Assembly: GCA_013368375.1 (NCBI GenBank)
Contig: JAACJP010000033.1
Location: 310,001 to 374,000, forward strand
Direction: 5' to 3'
From: Tricholomella constricta
Taxonomy: Eukaryota; Basidiomycota; Agaricomycetes; Agaricales; Lyophyllaceae
Length of the DNA: 64,000 nucleotides
The notes beneath the pieces were generated by a model, which saw only the letters and a program-made list of their open reading frames with translations, had not been told where the DNA came from and searched no databases. Shown piece after piece: positions 12,168 to 23,772 of the stretch. Position numbers and translations under genes: made by a program. Numbering within the stretch: position 1 is the stretch's first letter; each line of letters starts with the position of its first letter.

Positions 12168-12865
12168 CGTTCAACTACCATGATCCTTGGATGCAACTTG
12201 GATGCAAGTTTCGCAGTCCGCGACATCTAACGATCTAATCTTATCTATTTGCTTTCCGCAATGTGAGCTGATTTCTCAACGATTTTCGAAGCACTCCCAT
12301 CGTCCACGACCCATTGACAGTGTCGTCGATCCGCCGAGCTCCAAAATCGCTCCACACGTAGTTTGCCGGAGTCCACTATGGTGCGCATGCGCAGTGTCAG
12401 TGACAGTGTCCTGCCAAGGCACTATTTCGCTCATAAACTCATTACCCGCTCACTCCTGTTTTTTTTTTTTCATACCGAGGCTATCGGTACACACAAGTGT
12501 GTGATACTCTCTTTCATTTCCGTCTTTTCTTCTTCTTCTTCTTCACTTGTTGCCTGTCACCTCTACCGCCGATGCTGATGCCACACCGCGACGCGACGCT
12601 TCTCTCAACTCCCGACACAACCCTGAGGCTACAGTCGTCTAGTCGTCATGCACAAGACGCACCTCGTTTTCGTCCTGGCGATCTGGATCTAAAGGCTCGT
12701 AGGGTCCTCGTTCCTCCTTCTCCGATGATCTCCCAACCAAATCGACCACGGCTTCACGGTGCGATCGGACCATGCGCTGGACTTTAATTTTCGGGTGGGA
12801 GACTCCCACAGGCTTCTGCTGCAACTGCAATGGCAATAGGGGCGAGCAGCAAGCACTTAGACTGA
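12168..12865. other. Gene-free interval
   Basis: Contains a T10 run near 12461-12470 and a TTC repeat near 12520-12545. Short ORFs on both strands lack motifs. Nothing supported. Confidence 0.35.
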
Positions 12866-13965
12866 CGGTCCAGAACTACTCGCTGAGGAAAACCGCTTTC
12901 TGGTGGCTGAAATGAGCCTTGAATGGGGGAAAAGAAAACAAACGTGGAGGGGGGCGGAACGGAACCATGCTCTGTGGCTTGATATTGAAATCGAAGCTGA
13001 AGCTAAAGACTGCAGGGTCCTCTGTTCCCTGCTCCGAATCCGACTTCCAGCGGCCGAAGGCTGCACTCACACTACACGCTTACTACAGTCTACAGCGGGG
13101 CGCGGCGTGAAAAGCGAGATGCAGAACTACCTGTACTGCTTTTCGATGACTGCAGTGAGCTTGGAATCCGGGAAAAAGAAAACAAAGGAAAAACGTGGAT
13201 GGGGGCTGCACGGAACCATGCTCTGTGGCTTGATATTGAAATTGAAGCTGAAGCTAAAGACTGCAGGGAGCTGCAGGGTCCTCTGCTCTACTCCGAATCC
13301 GACTTCCAGCGGCCGAAGGCTGCACTCGCATTGCACGCTTACAACAGTCTATAGCGGGGCGCGGCAGAAAAATCCAGCAATGGCGATTCAGGACTACTCG
13401 CAGAGGAGTACCGCTTTTCGGTGGCTGCAATGAGCTTGGAATCCGGGGGAAAGAGAACAAAGGAAAAACGTGGATGGGGGAAGAAAACAAAAGAAAAACG
13501 TGGATGGGAGGCCGAACGGAACCATGCTCTGTGACTTGGTATTGAAATTGAGAAACTGCAGGGTCCTCTACTCGGGTTCCGCGCACGCTCCTACTCCGAA
13601 TCCGACTTTCAGCGGCCGGAGACTGCACCCGTATTGCGCGCTTACTACAGTCTACAGCGGGGGACGAAAAGTACTGGCGATTCAGGACTACTCGCTGAGG
13701 AGAATCGCTTTCGCGAACGGCTGGCATATTTCAAGCGCTTGCAAGGCGGGGTATAAAGAAAAACAAAAGCAAAAAACGTGGATGTGGCTGCGGAACAAAA
13801 GCATCGGGCGCAGGCTCTGCGGCTTGGTATTGAAATTGAAACTGAAATTGAAACTGAAGGGTCTTCTGCTCCGTGCACGACGCAGCTCCTGCTCCGATTC
13901 CGACTTCCAGTCGCCGAAGACTGTAATTGCACCCGCATTGCATTGCACGTTTCGAAGTTTTTACA
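12866..13965. repeat. Four diverged tandem units of ~250-300 bp
   Basis: The block carrying ggaaccatgctctgtggctt recurs at 12961, 13212, 13518 and, diverged, near 13811. Each unit also has ctactcgctgaggag-like, aaaacgtggatgg, ctgcagggtcctct, ccgaatccgacttccagc and gcttactacagtctac segments in the same order. Spacing is 251, ~306 and ~293 bp; unit 3 contains an extra internal duplication of aaaacgtggatgg. The units are too diverged for a recent array. Open frames through them are low-complexity and differ from unit to unit, so I do not call them coding. Confidence 0.8.
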
Positions 13966-13969
13966 TTGC

Positions 13970-14011
13970 CAGCCGTTCGCCCGCCGACCGCGGTCGGCGG
14001 GCGAACGGCTG
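13970..14011. repeat. 42-bp perfect palindrome
   Basis: The left arm cagccgttcgcccgccgacc and its exact reverse complement meet around a central gc, with no unpaired loop. It lies just after the last unit of the tandem array. A related gcgaacggctg is found near 13715 in unit 4. GC-rich; could extrude as a cruciform. Confidence 0.93.
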
Positions 14012-15227
14012 ACATAAACACTGGGGCATGAAGCACAGGGGAACGGGCGAATATTCGCCGGCAACTTCATCTCGCTGTGTTCCCAGTATACTTACAGGAA
14101 GCTAAGGCTAAGCGCCGGCGACTTATTTGTGCCGTGGCTCCGTCTTGGATCCCGTCGTCCGCGCTTGCTTCCAGGCGTGGAGATCGGAGGCACGTCCACA
14201 AAGGCGATTGCATTGACGTAATGCTCGCCCCCAACCTAGCGTTACGCGTCGTACCCGACCGGCCCCGCACGTCGCACGACTGCTGGCGCTGTGCGCTTGC
14301 GCTTCTGAAGTCTGGACCCCCTCTCTCGGCCCTTATTCATCTGACGTTTCTGTCGCACAAGGTAAGGCCACCTATGGATAGACTGTATCCAAATATCTGG
14401 GTACCTGTAACTGATTTGAGCCTCGACGGGCTCGGAATGGATTGATTAACCACAACAGGTCCAATAATACTACCGCGATCCTTTGTGTGTCGAGTTTATT
14501 ATATCGCCAAGTGATGTATAACAAGTTTGAGATGAACAAGCAAGCGTCACAAGAGCTCAGGCCCGAGGACGTGAGCGGAAATCAGCCGGACAAACGCTGG
14601 GTAAACCCGGGGAGGACGGAGGGTAACGTCTTTGCAAAAATCCGAAGAGTTATGGCCCATCCTGGGCCCGGATCCTGTCAGCAGGCGCTGGCCGGTGGCC
14701 ACGATGCAGGCTGGGGGAGATCAGCTGGGGTCGCGAGCTGGGCGAGGGGTTTGGAGGTTCTGATGGATCATTAGATGATGGATCGGGAAATCCCCCCATG
14801 TTAGGGTTTATGTAGAGCCTCGTTCCGCGGTGACCCTTGCAAGCTCAACCTGTCTCTGGAAACTAACGCCCACCCCCCGGGCCAGCAATATTCTTATCCT
14901 GCCCCCCCCCTTCCCGGGATTGCGAGCCGTGGGACCCGTGATCGAGACTGAGCCTTTGTTTTGACGAGGAAATTTCTGTTGTGAGCTAAGCCGCTTTTGT
15001 TGACAGTCTCAGCTAGCGGGCTCATTATATAGCCACCACCACCCAGCGCTGCACGTTGTCACCTCCGTCCGCACTCTCTTCTGTACTATAACCCGCTGTG
15101 CCTAGCTATAGCGCAACACACTCCTGAGTGGACCCCATCCAGTGACAGACAGTGCCGTAACAGCGACCCCAACGCACACCCAGCCTCCTTGTTATAACCC
15201 GGTGATCCATCCCTCTCCCACTGCTTA
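14012..15227. other. Gene-free interval
   Basis: No supported gene. ORFs at 14077-14445 and 14442-14774 (+) have no motifs or splice support. The last part (about 14980-15290) is likely the promoter of the small gene at 15292, with a tatag-containing stretch near 15025. Confidence 0.35.
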
Positions 15228-15283
15228 TCGCCCTCCCACCCCCCACCCCCCACCCCTCCTCACCCACCCACCACCCCACCGAC
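15228..15283 (-). promoter_or_regulatory. C-rich tract with G-quadruplex potential on the minus strand
   Basis: Several runs of 3-6 C separated by single or few bases end just before the ATG at 15292. The complementary strand has more than four G-runs in close succession, enough for a G4. It lies in the promoter or 5' UTR of the small membrane-protein gene. Confidence 0.5.
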
Positions 15284-15291
15284 GGCCAGTT

Positions 15292-15592
15292 ATGCGCGCC
15301 TCTTTCTCCCTCTACGAGCACCCGGAGCTGTCCAACTCGGACGTCTGGCCCCTCGCAAAAGACCCCGCGACCGCCGCCGCCGCCACCCGCGCGTGCGTGT
15401 ACACCCTCCTCGGCGCCGTGTCGCTCGTCGCCGCCGCGGGGACGTTCGCGGCGTACCATTATAACTATGTGCTCTTTGGGCGGGGTGCCTTGCAGGACAG
15501 GTGCGTTTGCTTTGCCAACTAAAAAACCAGAGTGGATGTGGCTGACATGTGTTGGGTTCCTTTGTAGTGCATTTTTTAAGCAGTGGCTATAG
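15292..15592 (+). CDS. Small single-pass membrane protein, unknown
   Basis: Two exons, 15292-15500 and 15568-15592 (intron 67 nt, gtgcgt...tttgtag), give 77 aa. The start was chosen at MRASFSLYEH; an upstream in-frame ATG at 15142 would add a Pro/His-rich stretch encoded by the C-rich tract, which looks like 5' UTR. One Ala/Val/Leu-rich segment (about residues 36-56) is a likely transmembrane helix, followed by a short tail ending FFKQWL. Size and layout resemble small subunits of mitochondrial inner-membrane complexes, but no family motif was recognised. Confidence 0.55.
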
Positions 15593-16846
15593 CGGAGGGC
15601 ATATGGACCCCTAGGGCCGCCTTCGCTGCCCATCGCTGTTGTATATATTCCTCGTCCCCAGCATCGTCCCCATCATCGTCCGCATTTTTGTCATCATCGC
15701 CCCCGCCGTCATCGTCGTCCCCCCTGCTGTTGTTGTTGTAACATTATTGGCTATTGCTTCCCGATCCCGAGTCCGCTGGTGGGCCCCCTGGGTTGGGTTT
15801 TGAGTCGGGTTGGGTTTGTGTGGGGTGCAGGAGTCGGAACTCGGAACAGACGGTAGACGCGAACGAAGGCGACGGTTACGGTGCGGTGGCTCTTTGCAAG
15901 TTCCACCCCGTTCCACGGTCTCTCACGTCTCAAATTTTTTCCTCGACGGATCCCTCCTACTCGGGTCTTTCTCAAGATCTCATCATTCATCCATCCAACC
16001 ATCCCATCATCTCATCCCATCTCATTTCTCATTTCCTATTTCCCATTTTTTTTTTCATTTCATCCTTATTGAATCCGAACGGGATCACAATAGTCGTCGC
16101 TCCTTCCCTTCCCTTGCCCTTGCCCTTACTCTCTTCCCCTCTCATCATGATCACGCCCCCCTAAAACGAGTTGCTACGCTACGACCCACGACGTCTCCCC
16201 CCTCGCGCACGCGCACGCGCACTGTACCATGTAATACCAGTCATCCATCTGAATCCAAACGCATCATCATTATCACGACCCTCTGCTACTGTTCCCCTCC
16301 CCCTCCCCCCCCCCCCCCCACCCCTGCTTCGAGTACCACCCATCCCTGCTCTTATCATATTTTTGTTGTTGTCATGTTTGCTTGCTTGCTCCTCGCCGTC
16401 TTGTTCTTTTTTCTTTTTTTTCTTGCTTGCTTGAAATATCGGGTATCATGTGACCGGAGCATTTAGTGGGTGTCCATATCTTGCTGGCATTTGTTATGAA
16501 ATCAAAGGTGCCACGTCCGAGGGGGGGACTCTTGACTGAAATAGATCCTCGGAACTTCGAGGTACCGAGGCTGAAAGCGTTGTAAAAGTGACGTGTTGGA
16601 TCCAAGTCGACATTTCACATGATCGACCAGCCCTACCTAAATCGACATCGACCTACGATGTACGGTCCTTTCTGTTGTCAAAACAGCATGACACTTCGAT
16701 AACTGTCCACGATGGCGATGAGATTGAGGGGTTGAGTAAATTTCGGTGACTCTGCCATTCTTTACATAAATTCATCTCGCTCACTAACCCCCAACCGTCC
16801 TTTGAAGATCGTTTATACCCGTTGCAACACCAGAAAGGAAATCAGG
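15593..16846. other. Gene-free, pyrimidine-rich interval
   Basis: Contains a cat/cgtc-type short repeat (15640-15740), long C/T tracts (15960-16160), an alternating gcgcacgcgc stretch near 16206, a C-run near 16306-16320 and T-rich tracts near 16405-16425. ORFs here are low-complexity. No gene supported. Confidence 0.4.
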
Positions 16847-17095
16847 TCAACTTGAACCCACCAAGATAATATCGAACGGTTTAGTCTGGTGAACACGACT
16901 CTTAAACGCATCAACAGCCAGGCTTCCATTCTCCGCGATCTCGACAGTATGACCATACCTGCTTTGCAAGATCTTGACCGCCAGTTTCTGGTTGACCAAA
17001 TTATCCTCCGCGAGAAGGATGTCAAATATCACGTCGTTTGGTGCTGAAACCGGGCTAACGGTGTTAGACTTCGGTGCGGAGATGACTGACGACAA
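16847..17095 (-). pseudogene. Fragment of a response-regulator receiver domain (hybrid histidine kinase)
   Basis: The translation contains ILLAEDNLVNQKLAVKIL and HTVEIAENGSLAV, the start and second helix of the receiver domain of fungal hybrid histidine kinases. The acidic pair (ED) that binds Mg is present. Similarity stops at FDIIL, exactly where MDVSMP-like sequence with the phospho-acceptor Asp is expected; here VGSS and a stop follow. A gtgggt donor at that point leads to no matching exon downstream. Upstream (17096-17160) I see no kinase sequence. So this is a ~70-aa relic, 70 bp from the start of the divergent gene at 17165. Confidence 0.7.
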
Positions 17096-17164
17096 GTCTT
17101 GCGCGGATATGGGTGAGTCACGTCATGACGCTCCAGTTCCACATTTCACCTTTTTTCTTCGGAC

Positions 17165-18255
17165 TTGATGGCGCTCAATACCCAATCTACCCAACTGGCC
17201 CATCAACTCGGTCCTTCTCTTTCGCTGGCGGGCGGGGCTTCTGCTTTTGCCATGGGCGAATACGTCCTTGTCAGGATCCCCGAGGCAATCCACGTCGATG
17301 GACAGATTGATGACGAAGCGACCGCTGTGTCTAATCTCCCGCTCACTTCAAATGGATCGAGCCTCCAGCACTTCGCTTTTGTTCGCCAAATGACTATCCA
17401 ATCGGCAACATCTTACCTGCTTGAAGTTTACCCCGTGGTTTCGTTCATTAGGAGTGGCGGAGCCCTTGCCGGTTACAACCAATTAGATGATGCTGCCAAA
17501 GCAACCCTTATCCCGCTCCCATCCTTTTCACTCCGTCAACCAACTCCTGAAGCTTTTGGACCTCCACTTTCCTTTGGAAATTTTGCAACGTTTAGGGATT
17601 CGTGGCTGTTTATTGTTCCAATGCGGTTTATTATACCCGCGTCGAGGCCGGTGGATCTTTTCTTTTATCTTCAGCGACCCTTCTTGACTGCTATCCAATC
17701 CAGTTTAAACGAATGAGTCCTTCCGTCATCATGCCTTTGTCCGTTTTGTCCCAGATCGATCATTACCGGGGAACCTTGCGCATGGACATGCAGATCACGA
17801 ACACCATCCCCCATTATAACGCGAACACTATCCCCCATCATCATCAACCTCCTCCCCGTCCCAACGATGGAAACGGAGATGAGCAAGGAAGCGGCAACAA
17901 TCACCAGGGACGATCGGGAGATGGAGGAGGACAAGCCGCTTCTGCAGTAGCGTCGGTAACAAGCTCGCCAACCATTGTCAGGGACAGTGGAGGAGAAAAG
18001 GCGGGCGGAGCCGAGTCAGAAGAATTCTCTTTCAAGACCGCCCATGGTATCCTAGTTCTCGAAGGCGTAGACGAAGATGCGGAGGGTGCTGACGCCACTA
18101 TGCGAGATGAGCTCATCATGCTAGCGCGCTCAGATCCAATCTGGATGAAGGAGCTCAGAAAATACTTGCAGGAGGAGGAGAGGGAGAGAGTGCAGATGCA
18201 GGAGGAGCGTGCGATGAGATTGGCCAACTGGAGGGATGACATAATCTCGAACTAA
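17165..18255 (+). CDS. Hypothetical protein, two exons
   Basis: Exons 17165-17650 and 17704-18255 join in phase 0 through a 53-nt intron (gtggat...atccag, with a cttgac branch site), giving about 345 aa. The join reads ASRP-FKRMSP. The first half is mixed and moderately hydrophobic, with no clear TM helix or signal peptide. The second half is Gly/Asn/Ser-rich, then a charged helical C-terminus (KYLQEEERERVQMQEERAMR) likely to form a coiled coil. ATG choice: tandem ATGs at 17165 and 17168. Family not recognised. Confidence 0.6.
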
Positions 18256-19278
18256 CTTGAGCACTTTCGTGGTTTGATGGTCATTGCGCACAATTTCGTG
18301 GCTTGCAACGGCTTCAATGTTCATGCTCGTCAGTGGGCTATAAAACTTGGAATGCAGCTGTCATAATCATAAGCCAGCCCGCTCAGGTATCTGCTCCTCT
18401 CGTGTCTGCATAAAGAGTTTTGAAATTGCTCATCCGATTCAGAGAGTCCAGACTCCATTCTGACCCCGGGGGCCCGGAACACACCTCGAGCTCTTTAGAT
18501 GATAGATGTTCTCCTGTACTTAAGAATGGCACACGGCTTTGTCGCCACATGTCTGTCTGTCTCTCTGAAAGCCTGTCAACTTGCTTTTGAGAAACACACC
18601 TGAGGCCTGAATTCTTGGAGGGCCTCTCCCGGTTCAACATGCACAACATGACATCGTTATTCGGGCAGACCGCGACGCGAGCAGCTTGGTATGTAATGGA
18701 GATGACTCAAGTACCTTGTCACTTTCAGGAATAGTGCGAGGAAGGGCCCTAGATCCAAGCGAGATTTGGGCATGGATAGTCATATTGATAGTCTTCTAAG
18801 TGCGCGTCGTCCATCACTAGCACTTCCGAGTTGAGAATAAGAGTCCTGGCAAGAAGTCATATTGACGCGATGGTGGTGTCCTAAAAATACATGGGCCGGC
18901 CTTTTCGGCAGAAGCGATAAATTGAAGGCCCGCTTGGGTAAACGTGTCATACCACCTCGAGATTTGCCAGTACGCCAGAGCAAGTTGTCTCTTCGCCGTA
19001 GCAGATGGTAACGAGCCTACAATGCGATGTGATGTGATGATGATGTGATGTGGTGGTAATAATGCGATAGGAAAGAGATCTAGAGTGACAAAAACATACG
19101 GGGACGTTCGTGTATGCGCGACCGACGAACGTGTCCGACCTCAAGTATTCCTCGAATCCCAAGTCCTGACCCCAACCCCCCCTCCACGCGCGCAGGAGCC
19201 GTATCGTATGGCAGTGCACCAGGCACCGCAAATAGCGTGCAAGGCTCGGTCCTCGCAGGTACGCATGGATAGCAGCGG
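18256..19278. other. Gene-free interval
   Basis: 3' flanks of two convergent genes. A gatgtgatgatgatgtgatg-like short repeat lies near 19028-19050. No other supported feature. Confidence 0.4.
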
Positions 19279-19892
19279 CTAGAGCTGGCCGATACGCTGC
19301 TGCATCTTTTCCTTGACGGTCTGGTAGGCGTTGAGGATAGTCTGCTCGTTGATGACGATTTCGGTGGTGTCTGGGCGGGGGCGGCTGACGCGGGAGGCGA
19401 TGGCTGCGGCGTCTGTGTCTACGATGATGCTGGGGGGATGAAGATGAGTAGGTTAGGTTAGGTTGTTGGAAGGGAAGAAACACACCCGTCGTCGATGGTC
19501 TCGTCGAGGCAGAGGAGGACGAGATCGAGGTTCTCGAGGACACCGCGCTTCTCGAGGGCGTTGCGGAGGAGGATGGTGAGAGCGTCAGAGAGGCAGGTGA
19601 GGGCGGTGGAGAGCATGAGTTCGTTCTCTGCGGGGCCGGCGATAAAGTAGAGGATGAGGTCGAGGGAGTGGCGGTAAACGGCGAGGTGGGAGTCGTAGAG
19701 GATGATGTCGCCGCCGGCCTTTTTGGTCTTTTGCCAAAGGCCCTTTTCGAAAGCTTTTTGGTCCTTGAGGGTGAGGAGGAGCTTGGACTGGCCATTGGGG
19801 TGGTCCTTGGGGCGATAGTATTTTGCGAGGACACGGTGGCCCTCGGAGTCGAGGATGATAAAAGCGTTTATAGCATACAGCGAGAGGTTCAT
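19279..19892 (-). CDS. RET3: Coatomer subunit zeta
   Basis: Two exons, 19892-19486 and 19429-19279, with a 56-nt intron (gtgtgt...ccccag), give 185 aa, normal for this family. The start MNLSLYAINAFIILD and the longin-type core (LAKYY, FEKGLWQKT, HSLDLILYF, ENELMLSTALTCL, LEKR, LDETIDDG) are those of the COPI zeta subunit. The C-terminal exon ends in a helical QTILNAYQTVKEKMQQR segment. It belongs to the F-subcomplex of coatomer, which coats Golgi-to-ER vesicles. No anomaly. It shares a short upstream region with the gene at 20012. Confidence 0.93.
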
Positions 19893-20011
19893 GGCGGTGA
19901 AAGCTTGAAAGTGTGGGAGATCGGGGTTTGGAAATGATTGCAAGCTCAAAGTCACGACGGCCATCCTCGATCTAGCGCATAATAAGTTTACAACCTGGCG
20001 CCCCGTAGCGA
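19893..20011. promoter_or_regulatory. 119-bp divergent promoter region
   Basis: The start codons of coatomer zeta (19892, minus) and of the seven-TM gene (20012, plus) are only 119 bp apart, so both promoters must overlap here. No TATA box is obvious. Confidence 0.55.
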
Positions 20012-22895
20012 ATGGGGAACGGATCGCCGACGGCCTACTTGCTGTGGGCCATCCTCGCATGCATTGCAAGTCATTAACTGCTCTAATACCGCCCGCTGAC
20101 CCCGCACACAGTACCTCGTCTTCCTCCTCATGCACCTTTGGAACTATGACCGCTTCCAATGCCTCAGATGGGACTCTGGCCGCCAGCCAGGCGCCTTCAA
20201 GCGCGTCATGACGTACGTCCAAAGCACCCCGTCCAGCCATTACCGCTCACACCATTCCAGCTACTCTTACCTCGCTACCGTCCCCCTCCTCGTCATCTTC
20301 AGCGTCGCCATCACCGTCATCAAATTCAAACAAGGTCCGTCTCTCCATTTCCCTACACACCAAGCTCATCCCTCCTCCATAGGCTTCATCCTCGCCCCAA
20401 ACGGCATGAGTACGTCCCCGCACATCCACCTGCACTAACCTATCTCACCACCCCTCAGTCATTCCCCGCCCTTTTTCCCTTTGGGATCCCGCCAACAGGC
20501 GCTGGGTCCTCCCTCTCTATTTTGTCCTCAGCATCGCTTGGTCTCTCGAGCAGTACGTCCGTGTCTCCTCCCCATTCCCCGCTGCCTCACCTTCCCCCTC
20601 AGCGTTACCCATCTCGAAGGCAAGTGACGCCAAGGCCGCCAAGCGCCGCCCTGTCCTGTCCTGACACGCCACTGACAGACTCCATCTACTCCAGAACTGA
20701 CCTTTTGGGTCTTTCTCCTTAACCAGGGCCCAGGCAAGCGCGAGTGGTTCGCGAGCTGGGAGTTCCGCGTTTGGACTATAGGTGAGTGTCGTTGTCTGGC
20801 TTTGAGCGTTGTTCTCCCGTTACTTTTCTTCCACAAATTCAATTCCCCATCCCTCGCCTGCCCTTCTCCCAGCAGGGTCACCGAGGATCATCATCACACA
20901 ACCCTTGATGCCTATCCACCTCTGCAACCTCTGCACATGTTTTTCGATTTTTAGACTCGCCATCAATACTGATCCTGATTCTGATCTTTTCTATCGTGTT
21001 ATTTTTATCTCTCTTCCAGGGAGCGTCGCGACGCTCACGGGCATGCCTATGACTGTCCTTTCCACTAGGCACGATATCGATACCGTGCGTAGTTGCCCCC
21101 TTCTTGCTGCACAATTAAATTCAGCCCCACAGTGCCTCGCCTATATCTTCCTCGTCGGCTCGGCCGCCGGCACAACCACTACCCTGTGCTTCCACTACGT
21201 CCTCGCCCGCTTCCCCTGGTTCATCCGCCATGTAAAGTCGGAGGGCGCCGAGCCGGACGTCGTGGTCAGGTTGGCGACCTTTTATCAGCTCAATGTGCGT
21301 GTCTCTATTGCGCGTGCCGATGCTTGATTTCTTATCTTTTGGACGAATTTAGCGCATCCGCGTGCTGTTTCGCTACCTCTTTACGCTCCCGCTCATGATC
21401 ATCGCCATCGACGGGCTGGCCGCGCCGTATCATATTGTAGGAGATCCGTAAGTCAACGCCGCCTTCTCTTTGTTCCGTGACCCCCGCATGACATGTATCA
21501 CGTCGCGTCTCCGTTTATAGATTTGCTTTGGGTAAGTGGTATGGTTAGTTCGCAGTTCATGGGTTCTGATGGTGCCGCGTCTTAGATTTTCTCCTCATGA
21601 TGGGCGGTATTGGGTGTTTCATCTCTTCTGCAATTACTCTACTCGTAAGCCTCCCTCCCTTCCCGTTCTGGACGTTGACAAACCCCCGTCGCTCAGGTCT
21701 TCTTCCCGCGCTCCATCACCCAAGAATCGGGATACCACACCAAAGCACACTCACACTCTCTGCAAAACACACACTCTACAAAAACACCGCCGCCTACTTC
21801 TGCCGTTGTCAACCCGTACTACAACCATCACAACAACCATAACCATAACCCGCTCCATCCTCTGCACGACCTCCACCACCGGCATAACCACAGTCAAGAT
21901 CCCGACCTTGATGAGGATGTGGACCAGGAACGGTACTTCCACACGAGCAGCAGCACGACGCGCACGCCGACGCAGCAGGAGATGCGTATGGGCGCTTTCC
22001 GCTTCCCTGACGGTGGCGATGGCCGCGCCTCGCAGTCGTCATCGCGGTTGCACGGCTCCGAGCTGGATGAGGAGTACGCGTACACGTACACGTGCGAGAG
22101 CGGGGTGTCGCCTGGATATGGGAATGGGAATGGGTACGAGTCGGATGTGGATGCGGATGCGGATGTGGATGGAGAGGGAGAGGGGGGAGAAGGAGAGGGG
22201 GAGGAGAACGCGAGCGTTGCGGGGCCGTCGTCGTGTTCGCGTTTGACGTTGCCGGACCCAGCACGGGAAAGGGAGAGAGAAGTGTTGCAGCGGGGACACG
22301 CGCCGTCGTCGGATGATACAGTGTGGGACCGCGTGGGTGCGGGTGCGGGTGTGCGCGAGGCGAGGTGGGGCGGGGGCGGGCGGAGAGCTGGGACTGCGGA
22401 GGAGGCGGGGACGGGGGAGGTGGCGCGGGGAAAGAGGAGGCGCCATTCGGATGGACCGTTCTTTTTTGATGCGCGGGGGCAGCTTGTTAGTCCTGGTGCG
22501 GGGGGCGCGAGGGTAGGGATTGGATTTGGGATTGGGATTGGGAGGGGGAGTGGGAGTGGGCGGGGGCGGGGGAGGGAGGGGGAGAAGGAGAGGGGTAGGG
22601 ATAGGGATAGGGATAGAAGTAGGGAGAAGGACAAGGAGAGGGAGCGGGAGAGGGATAGGGAGAGGTCAAGGCAGAGGAGGAAGGAGCAGGAAGAGGCTAG
22701 GGTGAGGATGTTGGAGGAGTCGACGTTGCATCCTTATGTGCGTGTTTTTACCTTTTCTTTTTTCTTTCGGAAAGTAGGCTAAATAAAGGACGGTGGTGAT
22801 TGCAGGTTTTACATTTCACGTCGCCGATTGACTTGCATGATGGGGGCATGCAGAGCCGGAGTGAGCGGGGCCGGGTGCGCAGACCGCCTGTGTGA
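20012..22895 (+). CDS. Fungal seven-transmembrane protein with a long charged tail
   Basis: Fourteen exons were traced with matching phases: 20012-20065, 20112-20212, 20261-20334, 20383-20409, 20459-20552, 20603-20619, 20695-20781, 21020-21084, 21133-21294, 21353-21447, 21521-21531, 21586-21644, 21697-22737 and 22806-22895; 658 aa. Two introns (20066-20111 and 20620-20694) use GC donors (gcaagt). Micro-exons of 27, 17 and 11 nt occur. Residues ~1-270 carry about seven hydrophobic segments, the last being FLLMMGGIGCFISSAITLLVF. The rest is cytoplasmic-looking: His/Asn-rich, then acidic, Gly-rich and a long RE/RD/RS region. The layout recalls fungal 7TM proteins such as the Dik6 type, but I cannot confirm the family. 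Role unknown. Confidence 0.75.
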
Positions 22896-23712
22896 CCTCC
22901 CTCGCGCCCTTGCTTGTCTCCCTCGTCCCTCTCGCACCCATCTTATCCTCATCTACTCTCATTTATATCGTCCTATATCTATCCTATACCCTACCCATGC
23001 CGAATACCGAATCTGTCTGTACATACATACATACATACCATAAGTAAGTTTACCCCCCTCCTTCCTTGTCTTTGCTCTTCGCTGCCTGTGTTGTTCCTTC
23101 CTTCTTTCCTCTTCTTCTTCCTTCGTCCTCTTCCTATCTATCTATCTATCTATAGTCGCTCGCTCGCTGCTTATAACCTACCCTATTCCCCCTCGTCTCT
23201 CTCTCTGTCTGTCCGCGGACTCGGAATGTGTTGTACCACTAGGAATATAGTTAGTTGCTTGGTTATTTAGTGGCTTTCTTTTTTATATATACTAAGCTCC
23301 GCCTCCGCTTCCGTTTGGTTGGTCGAATAAGGTGCCTGTTGTTCTTGAATGGATTGATTGGTTGCTGTTGGTGAGCTTATACGCTTACCTTGCACCCCCT
23401 TTCGGTTGTACTATAGGAAAAGGGTTTATCTTACGGCCGCTCGGAATTGGAAGTAGCATTGAAATTGGGAATTGGACTGAATATTCATTTTACACAGGTA
23501 AGATCTCCAAAGCGTTGCGACATTCAAGAGACTGTTGCCAAAATCCCGGATCCAGTGCTCCAGACTTCGAGGGGCGGAAGCAAGGAACGGGTTGGCGCAC
23601 GATTTTTTATTTTCGAAATTGTGTGCCTGCGTACTGCTCGAGTCACCTGATCCACCCCGTCGGCTGAACAAAAAGCAAAATCCCATTAGTCAGCACGCTA
23701 CCATACCAATAG
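22896..23712. other. Gene-free interval with two microsatellites
   Basis: 3' flank of the 7TM gene. It holds a (cata)n run at 23020-23039 and a (ctat)n run at 23134-23154, both short. No supported gene before U6. Confidence 0.5.
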
Positions 23713-23741
23713 GTATTGTCCCCTTCGGGGTGACATACGAA

Positions 23742-23772
<31 letters not shown>

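Noticed and set aside
12960..13960. CRISPR-like array
   Set aside because: Units are ~250-300 bp, diverged, and without short identical repeats and unique spacers; the genome is eukaryotic.
13254..14070. Several minus-strand ORFs across the tandem array
   Set aside because: Composition-driven, low-complexity, and not conserved between repeat units.
22039..22634. Pro/Ser-rich minus-strand ORFs opposite the 7TM tail
   Set aside because: They follow from the purine-rich coding strand; shadow frames.
23136..23160. Functional element at the (ctat)n repeat
   Set aside because: A simple short microsatellite in a 3' flank.
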